From NCBI GenBank assembly GCA_963717255.1, contig CAVQVT010000006.1:62001-126000 (forward strand): a stretch of DNA of 64,000 bases. Direction: 5' to 3'. Positions within the stretch are counted from its first letter, which is position 1. Every line of letters starts with the position of its first letter. Made by a program: the position numbers and the translations under genes. Below the pieces are notes generated by a model that was not told where the DNA came from, made no database searches, and saw only the letters and a program-made list of their open reading frames with translations. The DNA is from CAIYQJ01 sp963717255 (lineage in GTDB: Bacteria > Chloroflexota > Limnocylindria > Limnocylindrales > CSP1-4). This document shows positions 7,680-16,642 of the stretch, piece by piece.

Positions 7680-10625
7680 CCGTCCCCTCTCGCGCCGACC
7701 GCCCGCGGAGGGCGCCGGTCGCCCAGGACCCTCCCGCCGCGCAGCGGCCCGATACCCGGCTCGGCGTCGTCGCCGAGATCGCCACCCGTCGGGCCGCCGA
7801 CGTCGCCCGCGACCTGGGCGGGGCGCGTCTTCGCGACCTCGTCGCCGCGGCGGCGTCCGCGCCCGCGCCGCGCACGGTGGCCGAGCGCCTCGCCGCGCCC
7901 GGCTGCCACGTCATCGCGGAGGTGAAGCGCCGATCCCCGTCCGCCGGGTCGATCGCTGCCGAGGGCGACGACCCGGTCGTCCGTGCGCGCGCCTACGTGG
8001 CCGGCGGCGCCGCGATGGTCAGCGTCCTGTGCGAGCCACACCGGTTCGGCGGGTCAGTCGACGACCTGCGCGCGGTCCGCGCCGCCATCTCCGCACCGGT
8101 CCTGGCGAAGGAGTTCGTCGTCGACGACCGGCAGCTCCCCCTCCTGCGCGCCGCCGGTGCCGACGCGGTCCTCCTGCTCGCCGTCCTTCACCCGGCGCGT
8201 CGCCTGGCCGGCCTCGTGCGTCTCGCGCGCGATCTCGGGCTGGAGCCGCTCGTGGAGGTCCATGGCCCGCGCGAGATCGACCGCGCGCTCTCGACCGACG
8301 CACGTCTGATCGGCGTGAACAACCGCGATCTCCGTTCGCTCGAGGTCGACACGGAGACCGCGGTCCGGCTGCGGCCCCTGATCCCGGGCGACCGGATCGC
8401 CGTCGCCGAATCCGGGGTCCGCGAGCCCGGCACCGTCGCGACATGGCGCGCGGCCGGCTTCGACGCCGCGCTCATCGGCGAGGCACTCGTGCGCGCGTCC
8501 GACCCGGAAGCCGCCGTCCGGTCGTTCGTCGCCGCGGGCTCTCTCCCTGCCGACCTCGCGGCCGAGGATCGCGCGCCGTTCGTGAAGATCTGCGGTGTCA
8601 CGGACGAGGCCGGCGCCCTCGCGGCCGTCCGGGCCGGTGTCGACGCGATCGGCCTGAACCTCGTCCCGGGGACCCCCCGCGCCCTTGCGCTCGACGAGGC
8701 CGCACGTCTCGCGGCCACGATCCGGGCGGCCTCCCCTGCGGGAGTCTCCCTCGCGTCCACTGCGACCCGACGCACGTCCTCTGGGTTCCTGACCGGCTCC
8801 CGGGGCCCGGCGGTCGTCCTCGTCACGGCCGACATGCCTCCCGCGGACCTCGCGGCGGCCGTCGCCGCCACGAATGCCGATGCGGTCCAGCTGTCCGGCT
8901 CGGAGCCGGCCGCCGCGATCGCGGCGGCGCCCCGCCCGGCCTGGAAGGTCATCCACGTCGCGGCCGACACGGACGACCCTGCGCCCGTCGAGGCCCGCGT
9001 GCGCGCCGCCTTCGACGCCGGCGCGGCCCGCGTCCTCCTCGACGCCTCCGGCGGCCCATTCCCCGGCGGCACCGGCCGCCGCATCCGGGCGGACATCGCC
9101 GCGGCCGTGGCGCGCGGGGTCCCGGTCATCCTCGCGGGCGGCCTCGACCCGGCCTCGGTCGCCGAGGCGCTCCTCGCGATCCCCGCGGTGGGCGTGGACG
9201 TCGCGTCCGGCGTCGAGGCGCCCCGTGGGGCAGGGGAGCGCCCGCGCAAGGACCCCGTCGCCGTCGCGCTCTTCGCGAAGCGTGCCCGCGCCGCCCGCTG
9301 GGACCGCCCCAACCTCCCGTCCCGACCCACGCCCGTCCCGGCAGGCCTCGTCGAAGCCGACGCCGACGGCCGCTGGGGGGTCGACCGCGGGTTCGGCGGG
9401 CGGTACGTGCCCGAGACGCTCGTCTCGGCCCTCGAAGGGCTCGAGCGCGCCTACGCCGCCGTCCGCCACGATCCTGTCTTCTGGTCGGAGCTGCGCGCCC
9501 TCCTGGCGACGTACTCGGGCCGTCCCACCCCCGTCTACCGCGCCGACCGGCTGGCGGAGGTCCAGCTCGCCCGGGCCCGGTCGATCGCGTCGGACCCATC
9601 GGTCGATCCCGCCCCGCATCCGCCTCTACCTCAAGCGCGAGGATCTCGCCCACACCGGCGCCCACAAGATCAACAACGCGCTCGGCCAGGCGCTCCTCAC
9701 GCGGCGCCTGGGCAAGACCCGCGTCATCGCGGAGACCGGCGCCGGCCAGCACGGCGTCGCCACCGCGACCGCCTGCGCGCTGCTCGAGATCCCGTGCGTC
9801 GTCTACATGGGCGCCGAGGACATCGAGCGCCAGCAGCCCAACGTCGCGCGGATGCACGCGCTCGGCGCCGAGGTCCGCTCGGTCACCAGTGGGACGGCCA
9901 CGCTCAAGGACGCCGTGAACGAGGCGATGCGCGACTGGGTGACGAACGTGGAGACCACCCACTACGTGCTCGGGTCGGCGATGGGCCCGCACCCGTATCC
10001 GACGATCGTCCGCGACCTCCAGCGCGTCATCGGCGACGAGGCGGCGGCCCAGGTCGCGGCCGTCGAGGGCCGGCTCCCGGACCTCGCGATCGCCTGCGTC
10101 GGCGGCGGCTCCAACGCCATCGGCCTCCTGGCGCGGTTCATCGGCGAGCCGTCCGTGCGCCTCGCGGTCGCCGAGGCCGCGGGCGACGGGATCCCGACGG
10201 GACGCCACGCGGCCGCGCTCGCCGGCGGGACCCCCGGGATCCTCCACGGGTCCCGCAGCCTCATGCTCCAGGACCGCGAGGGCCAGGTCGTCGAGGCGTA
10301 CTCGCTCTCCGCGGGCCTCGACTACCCGGGCGTCGGCCCGCAGATCGCCGCGCTGTTCGCCGCCGGACGCCTCGAGGTGGAGGCCGCGACCGACGCCGAG
10401 GCGGTCGCCGCCGTCCACGAGGTGACCGCCGCCGAGGGGATCCTGCCCGCGCTCGAGACCGCGCACGCATTCGCCGTGCTGCCGCGGTTCCTCGCGGGGA
10501 TCGGCGGGTCCGGGTCGCCGCTGCCGGACGGCGCGATCGTGCTCGTCGGGCTCTCCGGGCGCGGCGACAAGGACCTCGCGACGCTCGAGCGCTGGGAGGC
10601 GCGACGCGCCGGGAGCCACCGATGA
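7676..10625 (+). CDS. trpCFB: Triple fusion indole-3-glycerol-P synthase / PRA isomerase / tryptophan synthase beta (one frameshift)
   Basis: Three enzymes in one reading unit of about 982 residues. TrpC (about 1-295): HVIAEVKRRSPSAG, PVLAKEFVVDD, GVNNRDL, IAVAESGV. TrpF (about 301-540): FVKICGVTDEAGA, VLLDASGG, VILAGGLDP, GVDVASGVE. TrpB (about 565-982): GRYVPETLVSALE, then LKREDLAHTGAHKINNALG with the PLP lysine, AETGAGQHGVATA, GGGSNAIG, LSAGLDYPGVGP and GLSGRGDKD. The linker between TrpF and TrpB has no stop and no start codon, so the fusion is encoded, not an artefact. The frame changes once (+1) in the C-rich stretch near 9608-9616; removing one base gives an uninterrupted protein. Either an assembly error or a real break that would cost TrpB. 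Starts at the ATGA overlap with trpGD; ends in ATGA overlap with trpA. Confidence 0.9.
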
Positions 10626-11601
10626 GCGGCGGGGTTCGGCAGGATCGGACGAAGGACGCGCGGACGGCGGACGGCCGGGGGTCCGGGGCGGCTTCGGACT
10701 CTGGTGCCGGCCCGGAGGGGTCGGGTGGGCGGCCTGCCGCCGCCGGCACGGCGGACGGCAGCCGCGGTGGCGGCGCGCCGGGCACGGACGCGACCCCCGG
10801 GGCGCGGCGGATCCACGCGGCGTTCGATGCCGCTCGCGCGGAGGGCCGCGCGGCCCTGGTGCCGTACCTCGTCGCCGGGTACCCGGACGCGGAGACGAGC
10901 CTCGCGGTCGCCCTGGCGGCCGTGGACGCCGGGGCGGACCTCCTCGAGGTCGGGCTCCCGTACTCGGACCCTCTCGCCGACGGGGCGACGCTCCAGCGCG
11001 CCTCCGGCGCGGCCCTCCGCGCGGGTGCGACGCTCGACCGCTCCCTCGCGCTCATCGGGGCGATCGCGGCGGCGCGGCCGGGGATCCCGATCGTCCCCAT
11101 GGCCTACGCGAACCAGATCATCGGCGGCGGCGACGGCCGCGCCGCCGCCCGGCGGCTCGCCGACGCCGGCGCCTCCGGCGTCATCGTCGCGGACCTCACG
11201 CCCGACGAGGGCGCGCCGTTCGAGGCGGCCGCCCGCGACGCAGGGATCGCGGTCGTCTACCTCGTCGCCCCCACCACCGCGCCGGCGCGCCGCGCGGCGA
11301 TCGCCGCGCGGACCGGCGGCTTCCTCTACTGCGTCTCGCTCGTCGGGGTCACGGGCGCGCGCCGGATCGCTGCCCGCGCGCCGTCGGCCGGTACGTGGCC
11401 GAGGTGAAGGCCGTCTCGCCGGTCCCGGTCGGCGTCGGGTTCGGCGTCTCACGCCCCGAGCACGTGAAGGTCCTCCGGCGCGCGGGCGCCGACGGCGTGA
11501 TCGTCGCCTCCGCGCTGGTGGATGCCCTCGGACCCAACGGCCGCGACGTGGCCGCCCTGGGCCGCCTCGTCGCGGAGCTGCGGGCGGCGACGGGAGGCTG
11601 A
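10622..11601 (+). CDS. trpA: Tryptophan synthase alpha chain (one frameshift)
   Basis: TrpA cleaves indole-3-glycerol phosphate to indole and glyceraldehyde-3-phosphate and passes indole to TrpB. Visible: ALVPYLVAGYPD, LLEVGLPYSDPLADG with the catalytic Glu and Asp region, IPIVPMAYAN, GVIVADLTPDEG, LYCVSLVGVTGAR and, in another frame, VGVGFGVSRPEHV and GADGVIVASALVD. The frame changes between about 11350 and 11385; adding one base restores 326 residues. A 60-residue Gly/Ala/Ser-rich extension precedes the barrel, which is unusual for TrpA; the ATG at 10622 overlapping the trpCFB stop supports it as the real start. Last gene of the trp operon. Confidence 0.88.
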
Positions 11602-11620
11602 CGCCGTAGGGGCCGCAGCG

Positions 11621-11645
11621 CGGGCGGCTATCCGTCGGCCGCCCG
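11621..11645. terminator. Hairpin between convergent trp and aro operons
   Basis: CGGGCGGC (11621-11628) pairs with GCCGCCCG (11638-11645) across a 9-base loop. It lies in the 57 bases between the trpA stop and the gluQ stop and could serve both strands. There is no T tract, as often in GC-rich genomes. Confidence 0.5.
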
Positions 11646-11658
11646 TCCCCGCCCCCCG

Positions 11659-12720
11659 TCAGTCCGTGAACAGGTCCCCGAGGTGCTCCGGGTCGATCGG
11701 CCGCGGCCGCTCGATGAGGCCGACGAGCGACGCCGCGAGCCCCAGCAGGTCGGCCGGCCGTGCGCCCGCGTCGAGGAGCGCGCCGACCGCGGTGTCGCCC
11801 GCGGCCTTGCTCAGCTTGGTCCCGTCCGGCCGCAGGACGAGCGGGTGGTGGAGGTGGGCGGGCGGTATCGGCCGGCCGAGCGCTGCCGCGAGCCGCATCT
11901 GGAGCGGTGTCGCGTCGAGGAGGTCCTGGCCGCGGATGACGAGGTCGACGCCGTGGCGCGCGTCGTCCACGACCACGCAGAGGTGGTACGTCCGGTTGCC
12001 GAGCCGGTCGCGGACGAGCGGGTCGCCAGCGGCCGCGACGGGGCGCGTCACGTCGCCGAGGAGCAGGTCGTCGAACGCCTCCGTCCCGCCGCCGAGGGAC
12101 ACGCGGAGCGCCCGGTGCGGCTCGTCCGGGAGGTCGCGGTCGGCACACCCGCCCGGGCACCCCGGGCCGCCCCAGGGGGAGCCGTGCTCCGTGGCCCACT
12201 CTGCGAACGTCGACCGGCTGCACTCGCACGCGTAGACGCGGCCCGTCGCGCGGAGCGCATCGATCGCCGCGTCGTAGGGAGCGTGGTCGTCGCCCTGACG
12301 GTAGGAGGACGGCCCGGCGCGCAGGTCGTCGGGGGACGGTCGGGTGGGTCGCAGCCCCAGCCGGTCGAGGTCGTCGAGGAGGTCCCGCTCGTGCTCCGGC
12401 CGGCTCCGCTGCCGGTCGTGGTCCTCGATGCGCAGGACGACCGACCCGCCGGTCGCGGCCGCGATCCCCCAGACGTACACGGCGTTCACGAGGTGGCCCA
12501 GGTGGAGCCTGCCGGTGGGGGCGGGCGCGAACCGGGTCGTCGCGCCGCGGGGGACCCGCGAGAGGTCGAGTCGGACCGGGCCGCTGGCACCGGCGAGCCC
12601 CGGAACGGCCGGGGCCGCGCCGCCGCCCGCGGCCGCGCCGGCGCCCGGGGCCGCGCCGGCGATCGGGGCCGTACGCCCGTTCGTGCCGCCCGGGGCCGCG
12701 TCGTGCGGCGCCCCGGTCAT
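11659..12720 (-). CDS. gluQ: Glutamyl-Q tRNA(Asp) synthetase
   Basis: 353 residues. GluQRS is a truncated glutamyl-tRNA synthetase that attaches glutamate to queuosine in the anticodon of tRNA-Asp. It shows the class I signature TRFAPAPTGRLHLGHLVNA, LRIEDHDRQRSRPE, a zinc-type region with CECSR and GCPGGC, YHLCVVVDDARHGV, VIRGQDLLDATP and the second class I motif KLSKAAGD. There is no anticodon-binding C-terminal half, which separates it from GltX. A 45-residue Gly/Ala/Pro-rich N-terminus precedes the catalytic core. Its ATG overlaps the chorismate mutase stop (ATGA), so it is translated from the aro operon; why a tRNA-modifying enzyme sits there is unclear. Confidence 0.85.
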   Translation of the reverse strand: MTGAPHDAAPGGTNGRTAPIAGAAPGAGAAAGGGAAPAVPGLAGASGPVRLDLSRVPRGATTRFAPAPTGRLHLGHLVNAVYVWGIAAATGGSVVLRIEDHDRQRSRPEHERDLLDDLDRLGLRPTRPSPDDLRAGPSSYRQGDDHAPYDAAIDALRATGRVYACECSRSTFAEWATEHGSPWGGPGCPGGCADRDLPDEPHRALRVSLGGGTEAFDDLLLGDVTRPVAAAGDPLVRDRLGNRTYHLCVVVDDARHGVDLVIRGQDLLDATPLQMRLAAALGRPIPPAHLHHPLVLRPDGTKLSKAAGDTAVGALLDAGARPADLLGLAASLVGLIERPRPIDPEHLGDLFTD

Positions 12721-13130
12721 GCCGGGTCGTCGTCGGCGGGGCGCTTCCCGCGTCGCTGGTCGGCCTGGACCTTGCGGGTCGCCGCGATGAGCTTCCGGTA
12801 CAGCGCCACGAGCTCGGGCTGCGGGAAGAGGCCCTCGGACGCGCTCGTGACGCGCTCGATGACGGCGGCCTCGCGCGCCGGGTCGCGGATCGGCCTCTGG
12901 CCCTGGGCGTCCTTCACGCGGCCGATCTCGAGCGCGATCCGGGCGCGTTCGTTCAGGAGGGCGACGATCTCGTTGTCGATCGCGTCGATCCGCTCGCGCA
13001 GGGGCGCGAGGGCCGCGCCGAGGTCGGCGGCGGCGGCATCCGCCGTGGCGTCGCTGTTCGGGCCGCCGCCGGACCCCGGGGCCGTGTCCGCCCCCGAGGC
13101 CGGATCGGCCGTCCCGCGGTCGTCCGTCAT
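12717..13130 (-). CDS. Chorismate mutase, AroQ class
   Basis: 137 residues. The all-helical AroQ-type domain (about residues 35-120) has LAPLRERIDAIDNEIVALL, ERARIALEIGRVKDAQG, DPAREAAVIERV and LVALYRKLIAATRK. The Arg, Lys and Glu/Gln positions that bind chorismate are in the expected places. It converts chorismate to prephenate, the branch to Phe and Tyr. The first 35 residues are Asp/Gly/Ala-rich and probably disordered. It is coupled by ATGA overlaps to aroQ before and gluQ after. Its location in the chorismate operon, facing the trp operon, places the Phe/Tyr branch under the aro leader attenuator and the Trp branch under the T-box. Confidence 0.88.
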   Translation of the reverse strand: MTDDRGTADPASGADTAPGSGGGPNSDATADAAAADLGAALAPLRERIDAIDNEIVALLNERARIALEIGRVKDAQGQRPIRDPAREAAVIERVTSASEGLFPQPELVALYRKLIAATRKVQADQRRGKRPADDDPA

Positions 13131-13567
13131 CCGATCTCCCCCGTCGCCCGCCGCCGGGCGATCTCGTCGAGCGCCACGAGGTAGCCCCGCGGACCCATGC
13201 CCACGAACGACGCGAGCGCGACGTCCTGGAGGTAGTTGACGTGCCGGAACGCCTCGCGCTGCGCCGGGTCCGAGAGGTGGACCTCGACGAAGGGTCGTTC
13301 GACCGCAAGGAGCGCGTCGCGCAGCGAGACCGACGTGTGCGTCAGCCCGCCGGCGTTGACGATCGCGGCGTCGAAGTCCCTCCGGTGGAGCCGGTCGATG
13401 AGGGCGCCCTCGTGATTCGACTGGAAGGCGTCGATCTCGATCCCCAGGCCGGCCGCGTGCTCGCGGACCATCGCGTGGATCTCTTCGAGCGTCGTCGAGC
13501 CGTAGATCTGCGGCTCCCGCGTGCCGACGAGGTTCAGGTTGGGGCCCTGCAGCACGAGCACACGCAT
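13127..13567 (-). CDS. aroQ: 3-dehydroquinate dehydratase, type II
   Basis: 146 residues, the usual size of the small dodecameric type II enzyme. It dehydrates 3-dehydroquinate to 3-dehydroshikimate. Visible: VLVLQGPNLNLVGTREPQIYG with the catalytic Tyr, FQSNHEGALIDRLH, IVNAGGLTHTSVSLRDAL and VEVHLSDPAQREAFRH with the catalytic His. Start ATG at 13567 follows a GGAGGTGAG ribosome site. The gene lies 5 bases after aroKB and overlaps chorismate mutase by 4 bases. Confidence 0.95.
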   Translation of the reverse strand: MRVLVLQGPNLNLVGTREPQIYGSTTLEEIHAMVREHAAGLGIEIDAFQSNHEGALIDRLHRRDFDAAIVNAGGLTHTSVSLRDALLAVERPFVEVHLSDPAQREAFRHVNYLQDVALASFVGMGPRGYLVALDEIARRRATGEIG

Positions 13568-13572
13568 CCCAC

Positions 13573-15264
13573 TCACCTCCCGCGCCCCGGTCGGGCCTGC
13601 CGCCTGCCATCCGCCTGCTGCCCACCGACCTCCGGCCGACCACGGACCACCCCGGCAGCGACCACCGACACGAGCACGTCTGGCACGTCCGACCGGACGA
13701 CGATCCCCGACTCGGTCGGGAGGACCCACCGCAGGCGCCCGCCTGCCGTCTTCTTGTCGATCCCCAGCGCTGCCACCAGCGCCTCCGGCGGCGCGGGGAG
13801 CGGCGCGATCCCGAGCCCCAGGCGGTCGAGCAAGGCCTCGAGCCGTGCCGCCCGCGCCGGCGGCGTGACGCCCAGCTCGATCCCGATCCTCGCCGCCGTC
13901 CGCAGGCCGTATGCGACCGCCTCGCCGTGGAGGATCCCGCGGTACCCGGCGACGGTCTCGATCGCGTGCGCGAGCGAGTGCCCGAGGTTGAGGGCGATGC
14001 GCCCGCCCGCCTCGCCACGCTCCCGCTCGTCTGCGAGGACGACCTCCACCTTCGCCCAGGCGCACCGCTCGACGACCTCCGCGACCGCGCCCGACGCGAA
14101 CGCCCCTTCGGCTCCCCGGGCGATCGCCGGCCCATCCGATTCGAGGAGCTCGAGGAGCCGCTCGTCCCCGAGCGCAGCCATCTTCACGGCCTCGCCGAGC
14201 GCCGCCCGCAGCTGGCGCGACGGGAGGGTCCGGAGCGTCGCCACGTCGGCGACGATGGCGGCCGGCTGGTGGAAGGCGCCGACGAGGTTCTTCCCCTCGG
14301 GCAGATCCACCGCGGTCTTGCCGCCGACGGAGCTGTCGATCTGGGCGACCATCGTCGTGGGCACGTGGATGACGGGGACGCCCCGGAGCCAGGTCGCGGC
14401 GAGGAATCCGGCCGCGTCCCCGAGGGCACCGCCGCCGACCGCGACGATCGGGTCGCGGCGCTCCGCCCGGAGCCGCGCGAGATCGCGGGCCGCGCGTTCG
14501 ATCACCCGCATCCTCTTCGCGGCCTCGCCGCGCGGCAGGAGGACGGTCTCCACCGCGATCCCGTCACGGGCGAGCGCGGCCGCGAGGGCCTCGCCTGCGA
14601 CGGACCATGCCTTCGGCTCGGAGACGACGATCGCGCGGCGCGCCCCGAGGGCTGCGACCGCCCGGGCGGTCGCGGGGGCCGCGATGCCGTCGCCGATCTC
14701 GAGCGTGCCGATGGGCGTCGTCGCGCGGAGGAGCGGGCCGCCGGAGCCGATCGCGTCGTCGAGGTGCCGCTCCACGGTCGCGACCACCTGGCCGAGGGAG
14801 GCGACGCCGTTCACGCGCAGCGCGGGGGCGTACACGCGCTCGCGCGCCGCCGCCAGCGCGGCGATCGCGGACTCGGGGTCGCGCCCGGCGAGGAGCGGGC
14901 GGCTCACGGGGCTTCGCCGGAGGCGCGATGCGAGGATCTCGGGCGGCCCGTCCAGCCACACGGCGAGGCGTCCGCGGTAGAGGGCCCAGCGGTTCCGCGG
15001 GTCGAGCGGCGTGCCGCCGCCGGTCGCGATGACGCGCGCCAGGGTGGAGGAGGGGTCGGCGGGGCCGAGGGCCGTGACGGCCTCGCGCTCCCGTGCCCGG
15101 AAGCCGGCCTCGCCCTCGTCGGCGAAGATCGCGGGGATCGGCCGGCCGGCGGCTGCCTCGATCCGCGCGTCCAGGTCCACGAACTCGGCGCCATGGCGCC
15201 GGGCGAGCCGCCGCCCCACGGCGGTCTTGCCGGTGCCGGGGAGCCCGACGAGGACGAGGTCCAT
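13573..15264 (-). CDS. aroKB: Fused shikimate kinase and 3-dehydroquinate synthase
   Basis: 563 residues. Residues 1-175 are shikimate kinase: VLVGLPGTGKTAVGRRLA (P-loop 7-14), FVDLDARIEAAAG, ATGGGTPLDP and a lid with SRLRRSPVSRPLL. Residues about 185-545 are 3-dehydroquinate synthase: VAVGGGALGDAAGFLAATW, HVPTTMVAQIDSSVGGKT, LGEAVKMAAL, LNLGHSLAHAIE and LHGEAVAYG, which carry NAD and zinc ligands. The two reactions are not consecutive: AroB is step 2 and AroK step 5 of the shikimate pathway. Such kinase-synthase fusions are known in several bacteria. ATG at 15264 lies 9 bases after the aroC stop. Confidence 0.94.
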   Translation of the reverse strand: MDLVLVGLPGTGKTAVGRRLARRHGAEFVDLDARIEAAAGRPIPAIFADEGEAGFRAREREAVTALGPADPSSTLARVIATGGGTPLDPRNRWALYRGRLAVWLDGPPEILASRLRRSPVSRPLLAGRDPESAIAALAAARERVYAPALRVNGVASLGQVVATVERHLDDAIGSGGPLLRATTPIGTLEIGDGIAAPATARAVAALGARRAIVVSEPKAWSVAGEALAAALARDGIAVETVLLPRGEAAKRMRVIERAARDLARLRAERRDPIVAVGGGALGDAAGFLAATWLRGVPVIHVPTTMVAQIDSSVGGKTAVDLPEGKNLVGAFHQPAAIVADVATLRTLPSRQLRAALGEAVKMAALGDERLLELLESDGPAIARGAEGAFASGAVAEVVERCAWAKVEVVLADERERGEAGGRIALNLGHSLAHAIETVAGYRGILHGEAVAYGLRTAARIGIELGVTPPARAARLEALLDRLGLGIAPLPAPPEALVAALGIDKKTAGGRLRWVLPTESGIVVRSDVPDVLVSVVAAGVVRGRPEVGGQQADGRRQARPGRGR

Positions 15265-15273
15265 GGCCGGCGC

Positions 15274-16632
15274 CTAGTCGTCGCCGCCCGAGCCGACCTC
15301 GGAGCCCGCGCCGTCGAGCGGGTCGTCGGCCGCCGCGGCCGCAGTGTGCCCGGAGTCGCCGCGGCCGCCCGAGGCCCCGGCCGGGCCACCCGCGGCCTCG
15401 CCGCCGTCCGCGTCCATCTCTCCGGGGGGCCGCGCGATGCGCTCGCGGTACCGCCGGAGGTTGTCGGCGGTCTCCTCGACCGAGTCCCCGCCGAACTTCT
15501 CCAGCACGAAGTCCGCGACGGTGAGCAGGACCATCGCCTCCCCGATGACGCCGGCCGCGGGGACGACGCTGATGTCGCTGCGCTCGTAGTGCGCCTTCTC
15601 GACGGGCTGGCCCGTGATGAGGTCGGCGGACGGCAGCGGCCGCGCGAGGGTGGAGATCGGCTTCACCGCGCCGCGCACGATGAGCGGCTCGCCGTTCGTG
15701 ATGCCGCCCGTCAGGCCTCCGGCGTTGTTCGAGCGGTGGACCCACGTCCCGTCCGGATCCCGGCCTTCGATGACGTCGTGGACCTCCGAGCCGAATCGCC
15801 GTGTCTGCGCGAACCCGAGCCCGAACTCGACGCCCTTCACGCTCTGGATGCTCGCCACGGCCGCGGCGAGCGCCCCGTCCAGTCGCCGGTCCCAGTGCAC
15901 GTGGCTGCCGAGGCCGATCGGGAGGCCGTGGACCACGACCTCGAAGACCCCGCCGACGGTGTCGCCCCGTCCGCGCGCCTCGTCGATGCGCTCGATCATC
16001 CGCGCTTCGGCGTCGGGGTCCGGGCAGCGCAGCGGGCTCTCTTCCGCATCCTCGCGCGTCCGCGTGCACCGCTCGCGATCCACCGCCACGCCGCCCACCT
16101 CGGCCGTGAACGACCACGCCTCGATCCCGAGCTCCCGGAGGAAGGCCCGGGCGACGCCGCCGGCCGCGACGCGGGCCGCCGTCTCGCGAGCGGACGCGCG
16201 CTCGAGGACGTCGCGGACGTCGCGCGTCCCGTACTTCAGGGCCCCGGCGAGGTCCGCGTGGCCGGGCCGCACCCGCGTGACGGGCACCGCGCGCTTCACT
16301 CCCGATCCGGCGAGCGCGGCGATCTCGGCCGCGTCCTCGTCGGTGAGCGGCGCGGCCTGCATGATCCGTGTCCAGCTCTCGTGGTCGCGATTCTCGATCG
16401 TCAGGAGGATCGGCGAGCCGAGGGTCCGGCCGTGCCGGACGCCCCCGCCGATGACCGCCCGGTCGCGCTCGATCGCCTGGCGCGCGCCGCGCCCGTACCC
16501 GCGCTGGCGCCGCGCGAGGTCCGTCGCGATCGTGTCCTCGGTCAGCGGGATCCCGGCCGGGAGCCCCTCGAGGACGACCGCGAGGCGCGGCCCGTGCGAC
16601 TCGCCGGCGGTCAGGAACCGGAGCGCGCCCAC
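15274..16632 (-). CDS. aroC: Chorismate synthase
   Basis: 452 residues. Converts EPSP to chorismate using reduced FMN, the last common step of the pathway. Visible family segments: RFLTAGESHGPRLAVVLEG, ARRQRGYGRGARQ, PILLTIENRDHESW, RVRPGHADLAGALKYG, ASARETAARVAAGGVA, RSNNAGGLTGGITNGE and PAAGVIGEAMV. The last 60 residues are a Gly/Ala/Asp-rich tail beyond the usual length. The GTG at 16632 starts the conserved MGALRF; it sits 10 bases after the aroE stop. Confidence 0.95.
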   Translation of the reverse strand: MGALRFLTAGESHGPRLAVVLEGLPAGIPLTEDTIATDLARRQRGYGRGARQAIERDRAVIGGGVRHGRTLGSPILLTIENRDHESWTRIMQAAPLTDEDAAEIAALAGSGVKRAVPVTRVRPGHADLAGALKYGTRDVRDVLERASARETAARVAAGGVARAFLRELGIEAWSFTAEVGGVAVDRERCTRTREDAEESPLRCPDPDAEARMIERIDEARGRGDTVGGVFEVVVHGLPIGLGSHVHWDRRLDGALAAAVASIQSVKGVEFGLGFAQTRRFGSEVHDVIEGRDPDGTWVHRSNNAGGLTGGITNGEPLIVRGAVKPISTLARPLPSADLITGQPVEKAHYERSDISVVPAAGVIGEAMVLLTVADFVLEKFGGDSVEETADNLRRYRERIARPPGEMDADGGEAAGGPAGASGGRGDSGHTAAAAADDPLDGAGSEVGSGGDD

Positions 16633-16642
16633 CGTCCCGTTC

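Noticed and set aside
8054..10619. Long minus-strand frames (about 500 codons each) opposite the trp operon
   Set aside because: Shadow frames of trpCFB; no start context or recognisable motif.
7676..11407. One 1243-codon plus-strand frame as a single TrpCFBA protein
   Set aside because: The middle part (about 9612-10621) is out of frame with real TrpB; TrpB and TrpA are separated by an ATGA stop/start overlap in the correct frame.
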